Positions 25,501 through 40,500 are shown, counted from the stretch's first letter. The stretch is DNA of 64,000 bases from Antedon mediterranea (GCF_964355755.1 NC_092680.1:5743001-5807000); one strand, 5' to 3'. Notes: a model not told the origin generated them from the sequence alone. Numbers and translations are program-made.

Positions 25501-28500
25501 GCCAATTAGATATTGTGACGTCATCATATGGCCAATTAAATAAACAAAGTCGTATTTTCATCTTTTGCGTCATAGTTCATTACATTTAAAAGAGCGCGCA
25601 TCAATATTACATGTATTCAAATTTCTTCTAAACGTTAATATGTTGTTGCTGAGATAATTTCCTTCCGAAATTACTACCTTCGCGTTTCATTTTGAAACCG
25701 TCAACATGTTAAAAATTGGAATAAAATACGGGTCCTGTAATTTCACCTATTTTACACTGTCGTTGATATGTATACAGATTATACTGTGTATACTATATGA
25801 CACAAAATATACAGCATTCAGCACTAACAACACATCATATTCTTCAATTCAGGTAATAATGCCATAATCTTTTTTTGTGTGCAAATTTTCAACGTATGAC
25901 GTGCGCGTGGCGTTTGTCGAGCGGATAACTAACTCGTCAAAGTGACGAGTTTCATGTCTAGTTAGTTATCCGCTTAGTAGCGGATAACTGCTTGTAATCG
26001 TCCTGTTACTTTTTTTTTTTTTTTTTCTTATTTCTTTCTCCCTCATTTTTGTGTCTCGCGTATCTCAAAAACTTGTAAACATAACATTTCATTACTTTGT
26101 CAACATATGGGCATTTACGTGAAGTTGTGCACCTCCTATTTTTGAATGACGTCAGAGTTGCGCAACGTGACTTACGTGCGATTTTATGATTTTTTATGAT
26201 TGATCATAGACTAAAAACCAAGCATAAATTTGTTTTGACACTTTGTGAAAATTTAAGTCATATGAAGGGAAAACTTTTTGTGGATTAAAAATGGCATGTT
26301 TTACAAGACGTTACGCGCGCACGCGCATTTCTCCTCTATTTTTGTGTCTCGCGTATCTAAAAAACGTGTAAACATAACATTTCATAACTTTGTCAACATA
26401 TGGGCATTCACATGAAGTTGTGCACCTCCTATTGTGAATGACGTCAGAAATGCGCAACGTGACTTACGCACAATTTTATGAATTTCGCGTATTTAACATA
26501 GATTTAAAACCATAGAACAATTTAAATTGAAACTTAGCAAAAGTTTAATTTATATCATGCGCTAACTTTTTGTGGATAAAAAATTGCGTGTTTTACACAA
26601 AGTTACGCGCGCACGCTAATTTAAAATTCAAAATGCGAAAAATCAATTTCTAATCAACTTTCTACGTGTTTCATGTCATTTTAAGCATGTAAAAAATTCC
26701 CACGCGCGCGCTTTTTTTTACGCGCGCGGTGCGAACGTAGCGTTGAAAACCATTTTTCTCTCGTGATTTATGTTTTCAAGCCTTTTATAGTAATTTTACC
26801 AACTTTGAAACAATTTAATTTCAACTTCAAATTACGTCATACGGGCACGTCGAATTGGATAATTTATGTGCGTTTTTGAGGAAAAAGTTCAAACATTTGT
26901 CAAAATTATACCTTTTTTTAAACAATCATAGATTCTAAACTACGAGGTGAACTTTGTTTAAATTACATATCCAGGAAGATGATAAGTTGTAGATAAGGAA
27001 TCATGCATTGATATGGCAAACCGGACATTGTGACGTCATCGTATGGCCACGCGAATATAAAATATAGGATTTTTTTATCTTTCGTCATAGCGCATCTCAT
27101 TTAATAGAGCGCCTCTCCACTTATCCGTATTCCATTTTAACCCAGATTTTGAAATTTTCTAGGTCAATCAACTATCTTACGTAAGAGTAAACATTTTTTT
27201 ATTTTTATGACGTCATAATGTCTAAAAATATAAATAACGTGGGTCACTTATATTTATCTTTACAGTAAATTTTAATCTGTTATAGCTCATCAAAATAAAA
27301 TGTGATAATCACGATTAAAACGTTTTCTGGAAGCTATTGGATTGTAGATACGAATTCATGTAAACATTTTGCCAATCGGATGTTGGGACGTCATCATATG
27401 GCCAGTTGAATAAAAAAAGACGTATTTTCATATTTTGCGTAATAGTTCATCACATTTAAAAGGGTGCGCATCTATATTTTACGTATTCAAATTTCTTCTA
27501 CACGTTAATATGTTGTTCCTGAGATAATTTCCTTCTGAAATTGCTATCTAAGTGTTTCATTTTGATACCGTCGCCATGTTAAAAATTGGAATAAATGGCG
27601 GGTCCCGTAATTTCACCTATTCTACACTGTATGTAATATGTATACAGATTATACTGTTTGCATGTATATACTATATGACACAAAATTGACAGAATTCAGC
27701 ACTAACAGCATATCATATTCTTCAGTTCAGGTCATAATGCCTTAATATTTTTCTGTGTCCAATATTCTAACGTATGACGTGCGCGTGGCGTTTGTCGAGC
27801 GGATAACTAACTCGTCAAAGTGACGAGTTTCATGTCTAGTTTCTTCTTTCTTTCCACGATTTTTGTTCGCAGCGTATCTCTAATTCTGGCCAACATATGA
27901 TTGTATAACTTTGTCAAAAGATAGCCCTGTAGCTGTAGATGTGCAAGAAACTTTTTTTTTCGAATTTCGAGTTGCGCAGCGTAAGTTACGCGCAATTTTA
28001 TGAATTTCAATGATTGATCATAGAATAAAAACTAAAAGTCATTTTGTATTGAAACTTGGTGAAAATTTAAGTCATAACATGCTCAAACTTTCTATGGATT
28101 AAAAATGGCATGTTTGACAGAAAGTTACGCGCGCACGCGCGTTTAAAATTTCAAAATGCGAAAATTCAATTTCTAATCAACTTTCTACGCGTTTCATGTC
28201 ATTTTGAGCATTTCAAAAATTCCCACGCGTTCGCAATTTTTTTACGCGCGCGTGCGCACGTAGCGCAAAAACGTCTTTTTTTTGCTTGATTTTTGTTATT
28301 TCAGCCTTTTCTAGTAAATTTATCAATTTTCAATCAATTTCGACTTAAAATCACGTCATACGAGCACGTAGAATTGAACAATTTAGGCACGTTTTTGATG
28401 AAAAAGTTCAAAAATTTGTCAAAATTATGCCTTTTTTTAAACTGTCATAGATTCTAAACTCCGTGGTGAACATTTTTAAAATTTCAGATTCTGGAAGTAG

Positions 28501-31500
28501 ATGAATTGTAGATATCAAATCATGCATGAATATGGCTAACCGGACATTGTGACGTCATCATATGGCCACTCGAATATAAAATATAGGATTTTTGTCACTT
28601 TCGCATAGCTCATCACATTTAATAGAGCGCATCTCCACTTATCCGTGTTTCATTTCCTCCCATTTTGTTATATTGTCTAGGCCAATCGATTATCTTTCGC
28701 ATAATCTACGATTTTTTAAATTGTGATGACGTCATCATGTCCAAAAGCGTCAATAACTTTGGTCACTTATTTTCACCTATTCTGCACTGTATGTAGTACG
28801 TATACAATATAGTGTTATACCGTATATACTTAGACGTGACGCAAAATAGAGAGCCCACTAACATTTTTTCAATGCCATAATCGTTTTTTTGCGCGCAATA
28901 TTCTAACGTATGACGTGCACGTGGCTTTTGCGCTGCGGATAACCTAACTCGTCCGTAGTGACGAGTTCAAATCTAGTATTTATTTCTTTCTTTACACCCT
29001 TCTCCCCCATTTTTTGTTCGCAGCGTATCTCTAATTCTGTCCAACATATGATTGTATAACTTTGTCAAAAGATTGCCCTGTAGATGTAGATGTGCAAGAA
29101 ACTTTTTTTTATAAATTTTGAATCGCGCAGCGTAAGTTACGCGCGATTTTATGAATTTCAATGATTGATCATAGAATAAAAACTAAATGTCATTTTGTAT
29201 AGAAACTTCGTGAAAATTTAAGTCATATCATGCGCTAACTTTTTATGGAGAGAAAATGGCATGTTCTACAGAAAGTTACGCGCGCACGCGCGTTTAAAAT
29301 TTCAAAATGCGAAAAATCAATTTCTAATCAATTTTCTACGCGTTTCATGTCATTTTGAGCATTTGAAAAATTCCCACGCGTGCGCAATTTTTTTACGCGC
29401 GCGTACGCACGTAGCGCAAAAACATATTTTTTTTGCTTGATTTTTGTTTTTTCAGCCTTTTATAGTAAATTTACCAATTTTCAATCAATTTCGACTTAAA
29501 ATCACGTCATACGAGCATGTAGAATTAAACAATTTGCGCGCATTTTTGATGAAAAAGTTTAAAAATTTGTGAAAATTATGCCTTTTTTTAAACAGTCATA
29601 GATTCTAAACTACGTGGAAAACTTTTTTATAATTACATATTCTGGTAGTAGATGAGTTGCAGATATCAAATCATGCATCAATATGGCTAACCGGACAATG
29701 TGACGTCATCGTATGGCCACTCGAATATAAAATATAGGATTTTTGTCTCTTTCCTCGTAGCTCGTCACATTTAATATAGCGCATCTCCACTTATTTGTAT
29801 TCCATTTCCCCCCATTTTTTATGTTGTCTAGGTCAATCAATTATCTTTCGCACGATTCACCATTTTTTAAATTGTGATGACGTCATCATGTCCAAAAGCG
29901 TCAATAACGTGGGTCCCTTATTTTCACCTATTCTGCACTGTATGTAGTACGTATACAGAATACAGTGTATACCGTATATACTTTGACGTGACGCAAAATA
30001 GAGAGCGCACTAACATTTTTTCAATGGCGTAATCGTTTTTCTGCGCGCAATATTCCAACGTATGACGTGCACGTGGCGTTTGCGATGCGGATAACCTAAC
30101 TCGTCCGTAGTGACGAGTTCAAATCTAGTTTTTTTTTTTCTTTTTTTTCTATTTTCTTCTTTCTTTCCACGAATTTTGTTGCTAGTGTATCTCTAAATCT
30201 TCTTAACATAACATTGTATAAATTTATCAGAAGATTGACCTCTATCTGAAGATGTCGTAATAAGGTTTTTGGTCATGTCCGAGTTGCGCAGCGTAAGTTA
30301 CGCGCAATTTTATGAATTTCAATGATTGATCATAGAATAAAAACTAAAAGTTATTTTGTATTGAAACTTGGTGAAAATTTAAGTCTTGACATGCTTAAAC
30401 TTTCTATGGATTAAAAATGGCATGTTTGACAGAAAGTTACGCGCGCACGCGCGTTTAAAATTTCAAAATGCGTAAAATCAATTTCTAATCAACTTTCTAC
30501 GCGTTTCAGGTAATTTTGAGCATTTCAAAAATTCCCACGCGTGCGCAATTTTTTTACGCGCGCGTGCGCACTTAGCGCAAAAACATCTTTTTTTTGCTTG
30601 ATTTTTGTTTTTTCAGCCTTTTCTAGTAATTTTACCAATTTTCAATCAATTTGGACCTAAAATCACGTCATACGAGCACGTAGAATTAAACAATTTACGC
30701 GTGTTTTTGATGAAAAAGTTCAAAAAATCGTGAAAACTATGCCTTTCTTTAAAAAATCATAGATTCTAAACTCCGTGGTGAACATTTTAAAAATTTCAGA
30801 TTCTGGAAGTAGATGAGTGGTAGATATCAAATCATGCATACATATGGCTAACCGGACATTGTGACATCATCGTATGGCCACTGGAATATAAAATATAGGA
30901 TTTTTGTCTCTTTCGCATAGCTCATCACATTTAATAGAGCGCATCTCTACTTATCCGTATTCCATTTCCCACCATTTTGTTATATTGTCTAGGTCAATCA
31001 ATTATCTTTCGCATGGTTAACAATTTTTAAGATTGTTATGACGTCATCATTTGCAAAAGCGTCAATAACTTTGGTCACTTATTTTCACCTATTCTGCACT
31101 GTATGTAGTACGTATACAGTATAGCATATACCGTATATACTTAGACGTGACACAAAATAGAGGGCTCACTAACATTTTTTTCAATGGCATAATCGTTTTT
31201 CTGCGCGCAATATTCTAACTTATGTGTCATGCGCGTGGCTTTTGCGCTGCGGATAACCTAACTCGTCCGTAGTGACGAGTTCAAATCTAGTTGGTTATCC
31301 GCACTTGGCGGATAACCCCTTGTTATTGTCAGGATCTTTTTTTTTTTTATTTTTCTTTTTTTTCTATTTTCTTCTTTCTTTCCACGAATTTTGTTGCTAG
31401 TGTATCTCTAAATCTTCTTAACATAACATTGCATAACTTTATCAGAAGATTGACCTCTATCTGAAGATGTCGTAATAAGGTTTTCGGTCACGTCCGAGTT

Positions 31501-34500
31501 GCGCAGCGTAAGTTACGCGCAATTTTATGAATTTCAATGATTGATTATAGAATAAAAACTAAAAGACATTTTGTATTGAAACTTGGTGAAAATTTAAGTC
31601 ATAACATGCTAAAACTTTCTATGGATTAAAAATGGCATGTTTGACAGAAAGTTATGCGCGCACGCGCGTTTAAAATTTCAAAATGCGTAAAATCAATTTC
31701 TAATCAACTTTCTACGCGTTTCAGGTCATTTTAAGCATTTCAAAAATTCCCACGCGTGCGCAATTTTTTTACGCGCGCGTGCGCACTTAGAGCAAAAACA
31801 TCTTTTTTTTGCTTTATTTTTGTTTTTTCAGCCTTTTCTAGTAATTCTACCAATTTTTAATCAATTTCGACATAAAATCACGTCATACGAGCACGTAGAA
31901 TTGAACAATTTGCGCGCGTTTTTGATGAAAAAGTTCAAAAATTCGTCAAAATTATGCCTTTTTTAAAACAGTCATAGATTGTAAACTACGTGGTGAACTT
32001 TTTTTAAATTACATATTCTGAATGTAGATGAGTTGTAGATATAGAATCAGGCATCGATTTGGCTAACCGGACATTGTGACATCATCGTATGGCCACTCGA
32101 ATATCAAAAATAGGATTTTTGACTCTTTCGTCATAGCTCGTCACATTTAATAGAGCGCATCTCCTTTATCCGTCTTCCAATTCCCTCAATTTTTTTATTA
32201 TTGTCTAGGTCAATCAATTATCTTTCGCATGATTTACCATTTTTAAAATTGTTATGACGTCATCATGTTCAAAAGCGTCAATAACTTTGGTCACTTCTTT
32301 TCACCTATTCTGCACTGTATGTAGTACGTATACAGTATATAGTGTATACCGTATATACATAGACGTGACGCAAAATAGAGGGCGCACTAACATTTTTTTT
32401 CAATGGCATAATCGTTTTTCTGCGCGCACAATATTCTAACGTATGATGTGCCGTGGCCTTTGGTGCCGTGGCCTTTGCGCTGCGGATAACCTAACTCGTC
32501 CGAAGTGACGAGTTCAAATCTAGTTTTAATTATTGTTGCCAATATTAAATAATTTTCATTAAATTGTGTACATGAGTAGACTGAGTAATGAGTATATTGT
32601 TGGTGTCCTAAGGTTTTTTAAACTAAGAAAGATTACGAACATTAAACCTCAATTATATTGTGACTTACATTTATTGAAGTTATTTGTTTTATAGCCTTAT
32701 AATCTACTTTTATTAGTTATAGTTCAGGATGTTCATGTTCATTAGCAATTGCGTATTAAAATTGGCTTAAAATTGGATTTAATTTAAAGTCGATGTTTTT
32801 GTAGCTAACAGGTGTTATTACCACAAAAGGGTTTTCTTAGAAAATTAGAGCAGGGGATTAGGAAAAAATCTGAGGACCAAAACTAATGCTTCACCAATAC
32901 GATGTACAGTAAAAATAAACCCCAGGTGCAATTGGTTTTAATGGATGTAAAAGTTAATCCTTGGCCGTTATGATTATGAATTTAAAATTAGTAAAATAAA
33001 AGTATAATGTGTCAAATTCATAGTAAAGCTCTGTCTACTAGTTTGACAAAAAAAAGTGTGATGTTCCCAAATATGGTAGTGATATCCCAAAATATGGTTG
33101 TGATATCCCCAAATATGGTAGTGATATGACATCATCATGTCCATATATGGGTACATCACATTTTTGTCACATAAAGTTTGATAGTGTAGACAGAGCTTAA
33201 GAATATTTCCTGTGCATGACGATATTGCTAGTACACAGGAATGTTACACTTTGTCTACCTTTATTAGTATTATCAGCTTCTTTAACTTTAAACTAATTTA
33301 CATACAGTAGTTAAGTACTTCTGAAAGCACGGGCCGCTTACTCAATGAGCCATATTTGCCGCAAGTCACATTTTCATTCTTGATTGCTATTTAAATTTGA
33401 GCCTTCTGAGTTCTAGGTCAGTTACAATTACAACTAATGAATACCACTGTCTTTACATACTAAAACCATAGCCTATAGGTCCATCTAGGCACGACGTAAT
33501 CAAGCCAATTGGGGAATTTCCAACTAGAGCAATTATGCTTGTAATATGCTTTAACCAATTAGTAGAATGGAGTAGTCTAGGGATTAATATGAGATTGCTA
33601 TAGAAATGATGAAATAATAAGAAATCCGATTTTGTTTGGAAGAAGACCTGAGTTAAAGGATCTGCCATCTTGTTTATGTCCTTCAGTAAGGTACTGTCAT
33701 TTCTTCATCCTTCGGATAGAGTGTTAAGCAGTTGGTCCTGTGTATAATATAAAGGCTTAAGTACTAGTGGAAGTACTAGTACATATTTCTAGTAGTACTA
33801 GTAGGAATCATGATACGTACTATACCCTCTCTCACTGTATCTAACAATCAACAACAATAATCTTATGCCGCCAAGTCCATGCCATTAATGTGGAAGTCCC
33901 AGAGCCTTGTCCATGCCATTAATGTGGAAGTCCCAGTCCCAGAGCTTTGTCCATGCCATTAATGTGGAAGGCCCAGTCCCAGAGCCTTGTCCATGCCATT
34001 AATGTGGAAGGCCCAGAGCCTTGTCCATGCCATTATTGTGGAAGTCCCACAGCCTTGTCAATGCAATTAATGTGGAAGGCCCAGTCCCAGAGCCTTGTCT
34101 ATGCCATTAATGTGGAAGTCCTAGAGCCTTGTCCATGCCATTAATGTGGAAGTCCCAGAGTCTTGTCCATGCCATTAATGTGGAAGGCCCAGAGCCTTGT
34201 CCATGCCATTATTGTGGAAGTCCCACAGCCTTGTCAATGCAATTAATGTGGAAGGCCCAGTCCCAGAGCCTTGTCTATGCCATTAATGTGGAAGTCCTAG
34301 AGTCTTGTCCATGCCATTAATGTGGAAGGCCCAGCGCCTTGTCCATGCCATTATTGTGGAAGTCCCACAGCCTTGTCAATGCAATTAATGTGGAAGGCCC
34401 AGTCCCAGAGCCTTGTCTATGCCATTAATGTGGAAGTCCCAGAACCTTGTCCATGCCATTAATGTGGAAGTCCCAGAGCCTTGTCCATGCCATTAATGTG

Positions 34501-37500
34501 GAAGTACCAGAGCCTTGTCCATGCCATTAATGTGGAAGTCCCAGAGCCTTGTCCATGCCATTAATGTGGAAGTCTCAGAGCCTTGTCCATGCCATTAATG
34601 TGGAAGTCCCAGAGCCTTGTCCATGCCACTGTTTGTGGGCTACAGTAGTCATTGCCATTGTGGAGGACCTATAGTAGTTCATGTATGAACATATATTTTA
34701 TGGATACTGTTGCATAAACATAGTTATAAATTATTCTAGATGTTATTCTTTATTGCATCATTACCATTAATTATATACAAACCATAAATAATAATGAAAT
34801 ATAATCTATTAAATTAATTTTAAGGTTCATCTTCCAGCTAAATTGCATAGTGATGCATTCCTTTAACAATGATAATTATAATATTACACAGTGTTAGTTA
34901 TATCCATATAGGCTTATTAGGGTTTTCTAGAAATTTGTGTAAGTTGCAAATGATCTAAATTACCATATTGTTACATTACCAGCCAATGCTCAGGTTTGAC
35001 CCCACTCATATGGTATTTATTATAACAATTATTTTTTATTTTTATTTATTCAACTTCTCACTAACACTGTTAGTGAAGGATCGGGACCAACAGGTGGTAA
35101 ACACCTCTAAAAACGGTCCAGTCCCAATTGCACAGTGGCTGTGTGTGTGTGGACTAGTACACCGGGGTAACCCCCTAGTCGTCTCGAAAGATATACTAAG
35201 TGCACATGAGCTATGTGTACACTGGACCTACGGTTTATAGTCCTTATCCGAGAAGACTCGTTCTACCACCAGAACCATGGAGCGAGTGAGCCTCGAAACC
35301 CTTGCCGATGTTATGGCTACATAATTACGGTTCCACTGTCTTAACCACTTGGTCGCTCACTCGCATTGACCCAGAGAAAAAAAATAATACAAAACATGGT
35401 CACATTAGAATGATTACCATATTGTTTTTTTAATAAGAAATATCAATCCTGTAATTGGATGCATATGAAATAAGAAAATAATATATATGATACTTTTTGT
35501 ATGTGATGTCATATTGATGCATATAACAGGCAATGCTTGGTTATAGGCCCAACCACATTATATTATATAGGTATTTATCATGACGTGACCCAGAAAATAT
35601 AATAATAGTCCCATTATTACTGTATTGTTTTAACATTGAAATTCAATACACTATTAATTGCTGTATGTGATGTGTCAGTATAGGTATTACCATTACTGTA
35701 CGACATACATTAACCTATATACATTGACTTTATTCAGTTTTTTTTTACTGATTGTCTGAAGGGAGAGCTAGCAACCAAAGAAAACAAAGCTCTTAGTAAA
35801 CACAATGTGTCAGAAATGAGTTCCTCAGAGTATTTTAACTATTAAATTTGTAAAACAATACATCAATTTGTACTTCTTGTTGTTATTGAGCCTTTGACTG
35901 TCACGCATCTTCATCGACGTACAGTCGATGTAAAAGCGCATTTAGTCGATTAAACACTTCTGCAGGCATAAAGATAAACCTGGCTTTATACTCCAACTAT
36001 GAACATTAATGTGTTGCAAAATAAATGTTGAATGAATTGAATTAGAATTATTCAAATGTGAGTTGGAAACATTACAAATTAATTTTAATTTGAACATGAT
36101 TTGGCCAAATATTTAAATAGCATAGAATCATCGGTTCTTTTGGACACAGATATTCAGTGGACACCCGTAATAAGTGGATACTTTACTGTGAAATGAATGT
36201 AGGGCAATATTGTCTTTGTGACACCTATGTTTAAAGGAGATTCTTTTTTGTGGCCAAATATATGTCCCCTTAATAGAGGTTCTACTGTATTCAAATATGT
36301 TTTCACCAAATAAACAGATGTATTTGAAAAATATTTTACAGAAAGAATATTTTTATTTTTTTTTATTTACAATTATTAACATTACAAAAACTATAGTAAT
36401 GAAAAGATGAAGGTCAATCAATCATAGCAAAGCACACAAAGTTGATTAGAAGTAGAAAAAATACAATTTGTAATTTAAAATAACAACGAAAAATATTATT
36501 GCTGTTTTATAGCAGAATGATTTTGAGTTTAATAAAATGAAACTAAATCTTTTCAAGGATAAGTTCAACTACTTCCCTGATCTTGTATATTTAAAAGAAA
36601 GGCAAGAATTAACACAAAAGATATTACACAATGTTTAGAATAAACAGTTTAGATAGTAGTATAATAATTTCCTTTAATAATAACATCATAAACAAAGAAT
36701 TAGGTTGTATATATTGTTGTATTTTGATTTATTGAAATACTGCATACATTCTATCATTTGCAAGTATATTTGGAATCAGGCCTGCCCGCTCACGCGATTC
36801 TTTCTGGTGTCACCTAATTCTTTCTGGTGTCACCTGATTTTCTCTAGTTCTCCCAAATTTAATGATTTTAAAATTAAACGCATAATAGATAAATTGATTT
36901 AATTATTTTTGTGCATTTACTTTAATCCAGTACATATTTGGTATATTCTGTACAGTGGAACGCCTATTAGGACATAACTAACCAAGTTTATCATGATAGG
37001 GGTGTCCCCTTAATAGGGATAGGCAATAGTGTTAAAACATATTGTCCCTTGTTTCACAGAAAGTGTCTCCCTAATAGGGGTGTCCCCTTAATAGAGGTGT
37101 CCCCTTAATAGGGGTTTTCCCTGAATATGGGTGTCCCTTAATACACATGTCCCCTTTAGGGGTGTTCAAAAGGAGTTTGTCTAGTAGCATTATACATTGT
37201 CAGTTGCAAGTATTTTCTTAACATATCTTCAAAAATTTAGATTTCAAATTTTATTTAATTGCATCTTTTACGAAATATTTCTTGATTTTGTAAAAAAAAA
37301 AAGTTTTGTATTACTGAAATGAATTATTAATATTGTGTATTCTGGATAATATTTCAATTAAATGATTGTCCATTAACTCATTTTACACTGAAGCAAAATA
37401 ATTAAAGAAATTATTCTCTATGGATACCTGATCTTATGAAATATAAATGCCACAGCATAGCATAGTTTTTAAATCTATTTAGTAACACTGTAAAGGGATT

Positions 37501-40500
37501 TTTTTCTTGAATTTAAGTGACAACTAAATTAATGTTTATGGAATGATAAACTAAGCTATGCAAGACTCTTAAAACTAATTTCTTGATATGCGACATAAAA
37601 CTCAAAGTTAATTGAAATCTCAAATCTTGGAATTTAAATAATTTAGAATAGAGAAGCAAAAGGATTTTACTTCAATGTTTTTTATGTAACTTCAGGAAAT
37701 GTGAATATAGTCATTACTGATAAAAATGTACCCATTTTAGCACAGCCTATTGTAAGTCCTTGATATATTTTATTTTAAATTGAGCTTGTTACCGTAAACT
37801 CCCATTGTATGAGATGTACTTTCTAGCCTTGTGACTTTTACTTTTTTAAATATATATTTGTGACTTTTACATTGTTTTATATTCAGTGGCATAAGGACTA
37901 TGAGTGTGCCCCTGAGCTTACGGTGGCCCCTCAGCAGGTCCCGCAGAATTAAAATATGCCAAAAAATGTTTGAAAAGCCCAAGGCCTCCAGTGTTGGAGG
38001 GCCACTTAAGGTCCCTTAAACCAGGGATGTCAGGCCTCTGTATTACGCCAGTGCTTATATAACACACTAACAGCACTAAAACTATATGCTCATATAATAT
38101 AGCATCTGTAATGTCATGGTACCATTCACTACATATAGTACAACATCTGTCTTGTTTTTCTACTCCTTGGAAAATCTTTTTATATATTTTTAATTTGAAT
38201 AAATGATAAAAAAAAAAATTACATATTTGTATATAACTAATACTCTATAAATAAATACTACTATATTTTATCTAAATGTATATAATTTTAATTTTTTTTT
38301 ATTACAAAAAGATGATTGACTCAGAGATATTTTTGTGTTGGGTTAAGAAAGACATGATTCGTCATTTTGTTATATTTATTATTTTTGCTTTTTGAGAGCA
38401 ATTATGTTTGAAAACTAAAGATACTTTATTTATTCAATCTCCTGCTCTTCTTTATTTACGTTTTTCAAAGGTCATTCAAGCAACGTTTTCCAGTGATTGT
38501 TGGAAAGGATAAACATAAAAACATAACAGTTTATTTTGATCAATTTTACAATAATTATAAACCACTAACTTGACCTTATCACCTTTTATTACAGTATTTT
38601 GATTGCTTAGTTATTTTTTCTACGATAAAATACAAGAGTATGTTGGTTATTGAAAATGAATGGCAAATACGTTACAAAGGGAAACAATTACTGCACAGTG
38701 GCGGGTCCAGGATATTGAAATAAAGATGTGAAATGAAGTGCTGAACTTAATTTGATGTCCTATCTTATGCATTACAACTTGTGAAATTTAAGAGAGGGCT
38801 CGGGCTAGATCTGCAGTTATCCTATAGCCAAAATTGTCTCAATGAGGATGAATTATGTTGGCAAAAGAAACATCATTATCATGATAACAACCACCATCAT
38901 TATTTTCACAACCAACACACTGTTACGCTCTGATTGTCATGTCTTATTATTATATTACCCACACCACCTGTATAATTTTCAATATCAATAACAAAATCAT
39001 CAAAAAACTTTTAAGTCTCACCATCACCCATAGACCTAATATAGTTATATTATAATCATCCCCTATTATCATAATATTCATTTCACCATCATCATCATAC
39101 GCTTGAAACAAGTGTTGTTTTTTTTTTTTTTTTTTTTTTTATAACATTACTTTGTCAACAACCTCATATTCAACGAAAACTTAATGAATGCCGGCTGCTT
39201 CACTAGCATTGTGTTGTTCCGAGATGTACACTAATTACCTCATTCTGTAGAAAAGGAATAATATTGAAATCAGTTAAATTGTCTCTGAACCTCAATTATC
39301 ATAATGATCTAAGCAGAGAATGACGTGACTTTATTAGGAAGTGCTGATTGCATTAATGTATGTAACCATCCATATTCCGGGAAATTCTACAAACAAACAT
39401 GTTTATTCAAAATTTAAACATCTTCCTTTTTAAATAATTGTATTTCCTTACTGTATATCAATTTCCTTATCAATAATTCCAGCATTTCCTTACCAATAAT
39501 TTTGTATATTCATCAATAATGTTTGTGCTAAATCAGTATTTATCAATTAGTTCTGCTCTAGAAAATTATATTGTTTTATATATTTTATTATAATGATGTA
39601 CTGTGTAATTGGTTATTATGATGCTTTATTAGTAAAGGCACCCGATTCTCTGTATTGTATCTAGATTTCAGTATCATAGGAAAATGCTTTAATACAGCAT
39701 CACATGTATTGCCGATAGTAATATTATAACCTAACCTTACATGATACAGGAATCACATGTGATACAAATAAGATGCTGTATTACTAAATTTGTCTATGAT
39801 TGGGCAAATATTGTAGTATGTGGAGATACTGCACTGAGAATCTGTTAGGTAAAGAGTAGCATAACGCAGCAAAGTCCCCTGTTTTAGCACTCCTCGGGGT
39901 CCTCCAACGCTGGGTAGTTGCATTACTGCTCAACGCCCCTTAAGCTCTAGGGCCAGTGACCGCTCATAGCCATTGTGTCACTGTAAGTAAAGTAGTATAT
40001 TTAGGACATTGGTAGTGAAGTGCACTGTCACCTGACCGTTTGACCGTCACGTATGTCTAAAAACTATTTTTACGAGGGAAAAAAAAGAACTAATGGTGTC
40101 CAAGCTTAAACAGCGCTAGTATCTACAGTCCAATGTTTAGGTTTTTCTATAAATATCTGTTATTTCACACAAATCAAATGTATGGTAAAGAAACCATATT
40201 ATAGTATGAGTTGAACTTCAAAAATACATTCACCAACAATCTTATTGTCTCACAATGCAGTACATTTTAGGAGCCTTTGTTCTTTTTACAGCATGCATTT
40301 TTTTTTAATACTGCCAGCAACTAGATTTTTATACGACAAAAGTATGTCTTAAAGGATGCCTACTAAAGTACATAACTTTAAAGATTGTTAAATAAGATTG
40401 TTGATACGCTATATACTAGCTCTACTTACCAATCATGGTTTTTTGTCGTGCGCGTATTTTATTTAAGAAATTGAATGAGCTAAGATTTCAGTCTCCTTAT

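Larger units (their letters stand above)
22791..32523 (+). mobile_element. Array of Helentron-like (Helitron2-type) non-autonomous elements
   Basis: Eight or more related units lie head to tail. Where intact, each begins with a hairpin (GTTATCCGC, loop, GCGGATAAC) and a poly-T tract. Each ends with GCGGATAAC, then a second hairpin (ACTCGT, loop, ACGAGT), then about 8 bp, then CTAG followed by T. The 5'-terminal GGTTATCCGC or TAGTTATCCGC is thus inversely repeated inside the 3' end just before the terminal hairpin. That asymmetric inverted repeat, with T-rich insertion points and no target duplication, is the layout known for Helentron/Helitron2 elements. There is no Rep-helicase coding. The interior has repeated ACGCGCGCACGCGC and GTGACGTCATC motifs. 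Minus-strand open frames near 27.8 and 29.0 kb are by-products of the repeat. Confidence 0.75.

Noticed and set aside
27807-29161. Two similar minus-strand frames starting MKFIK
   Set aside because: They fall at the same position in two Helentron-like units and overlap unit boundaries. The similarity reflects repeat homology, not a conserved gene.
32254-32439. Open frame at the end of Helentron unit 8
   Set aside because: It covers the unit's 3' module and is not conserved as a frame in the other units.
33875-34629. CRISPR-like regular repeat
   Set aside because: Units are directly adjacent with no unique spacers, and the host is eukaryotic. It is a minisatellite.
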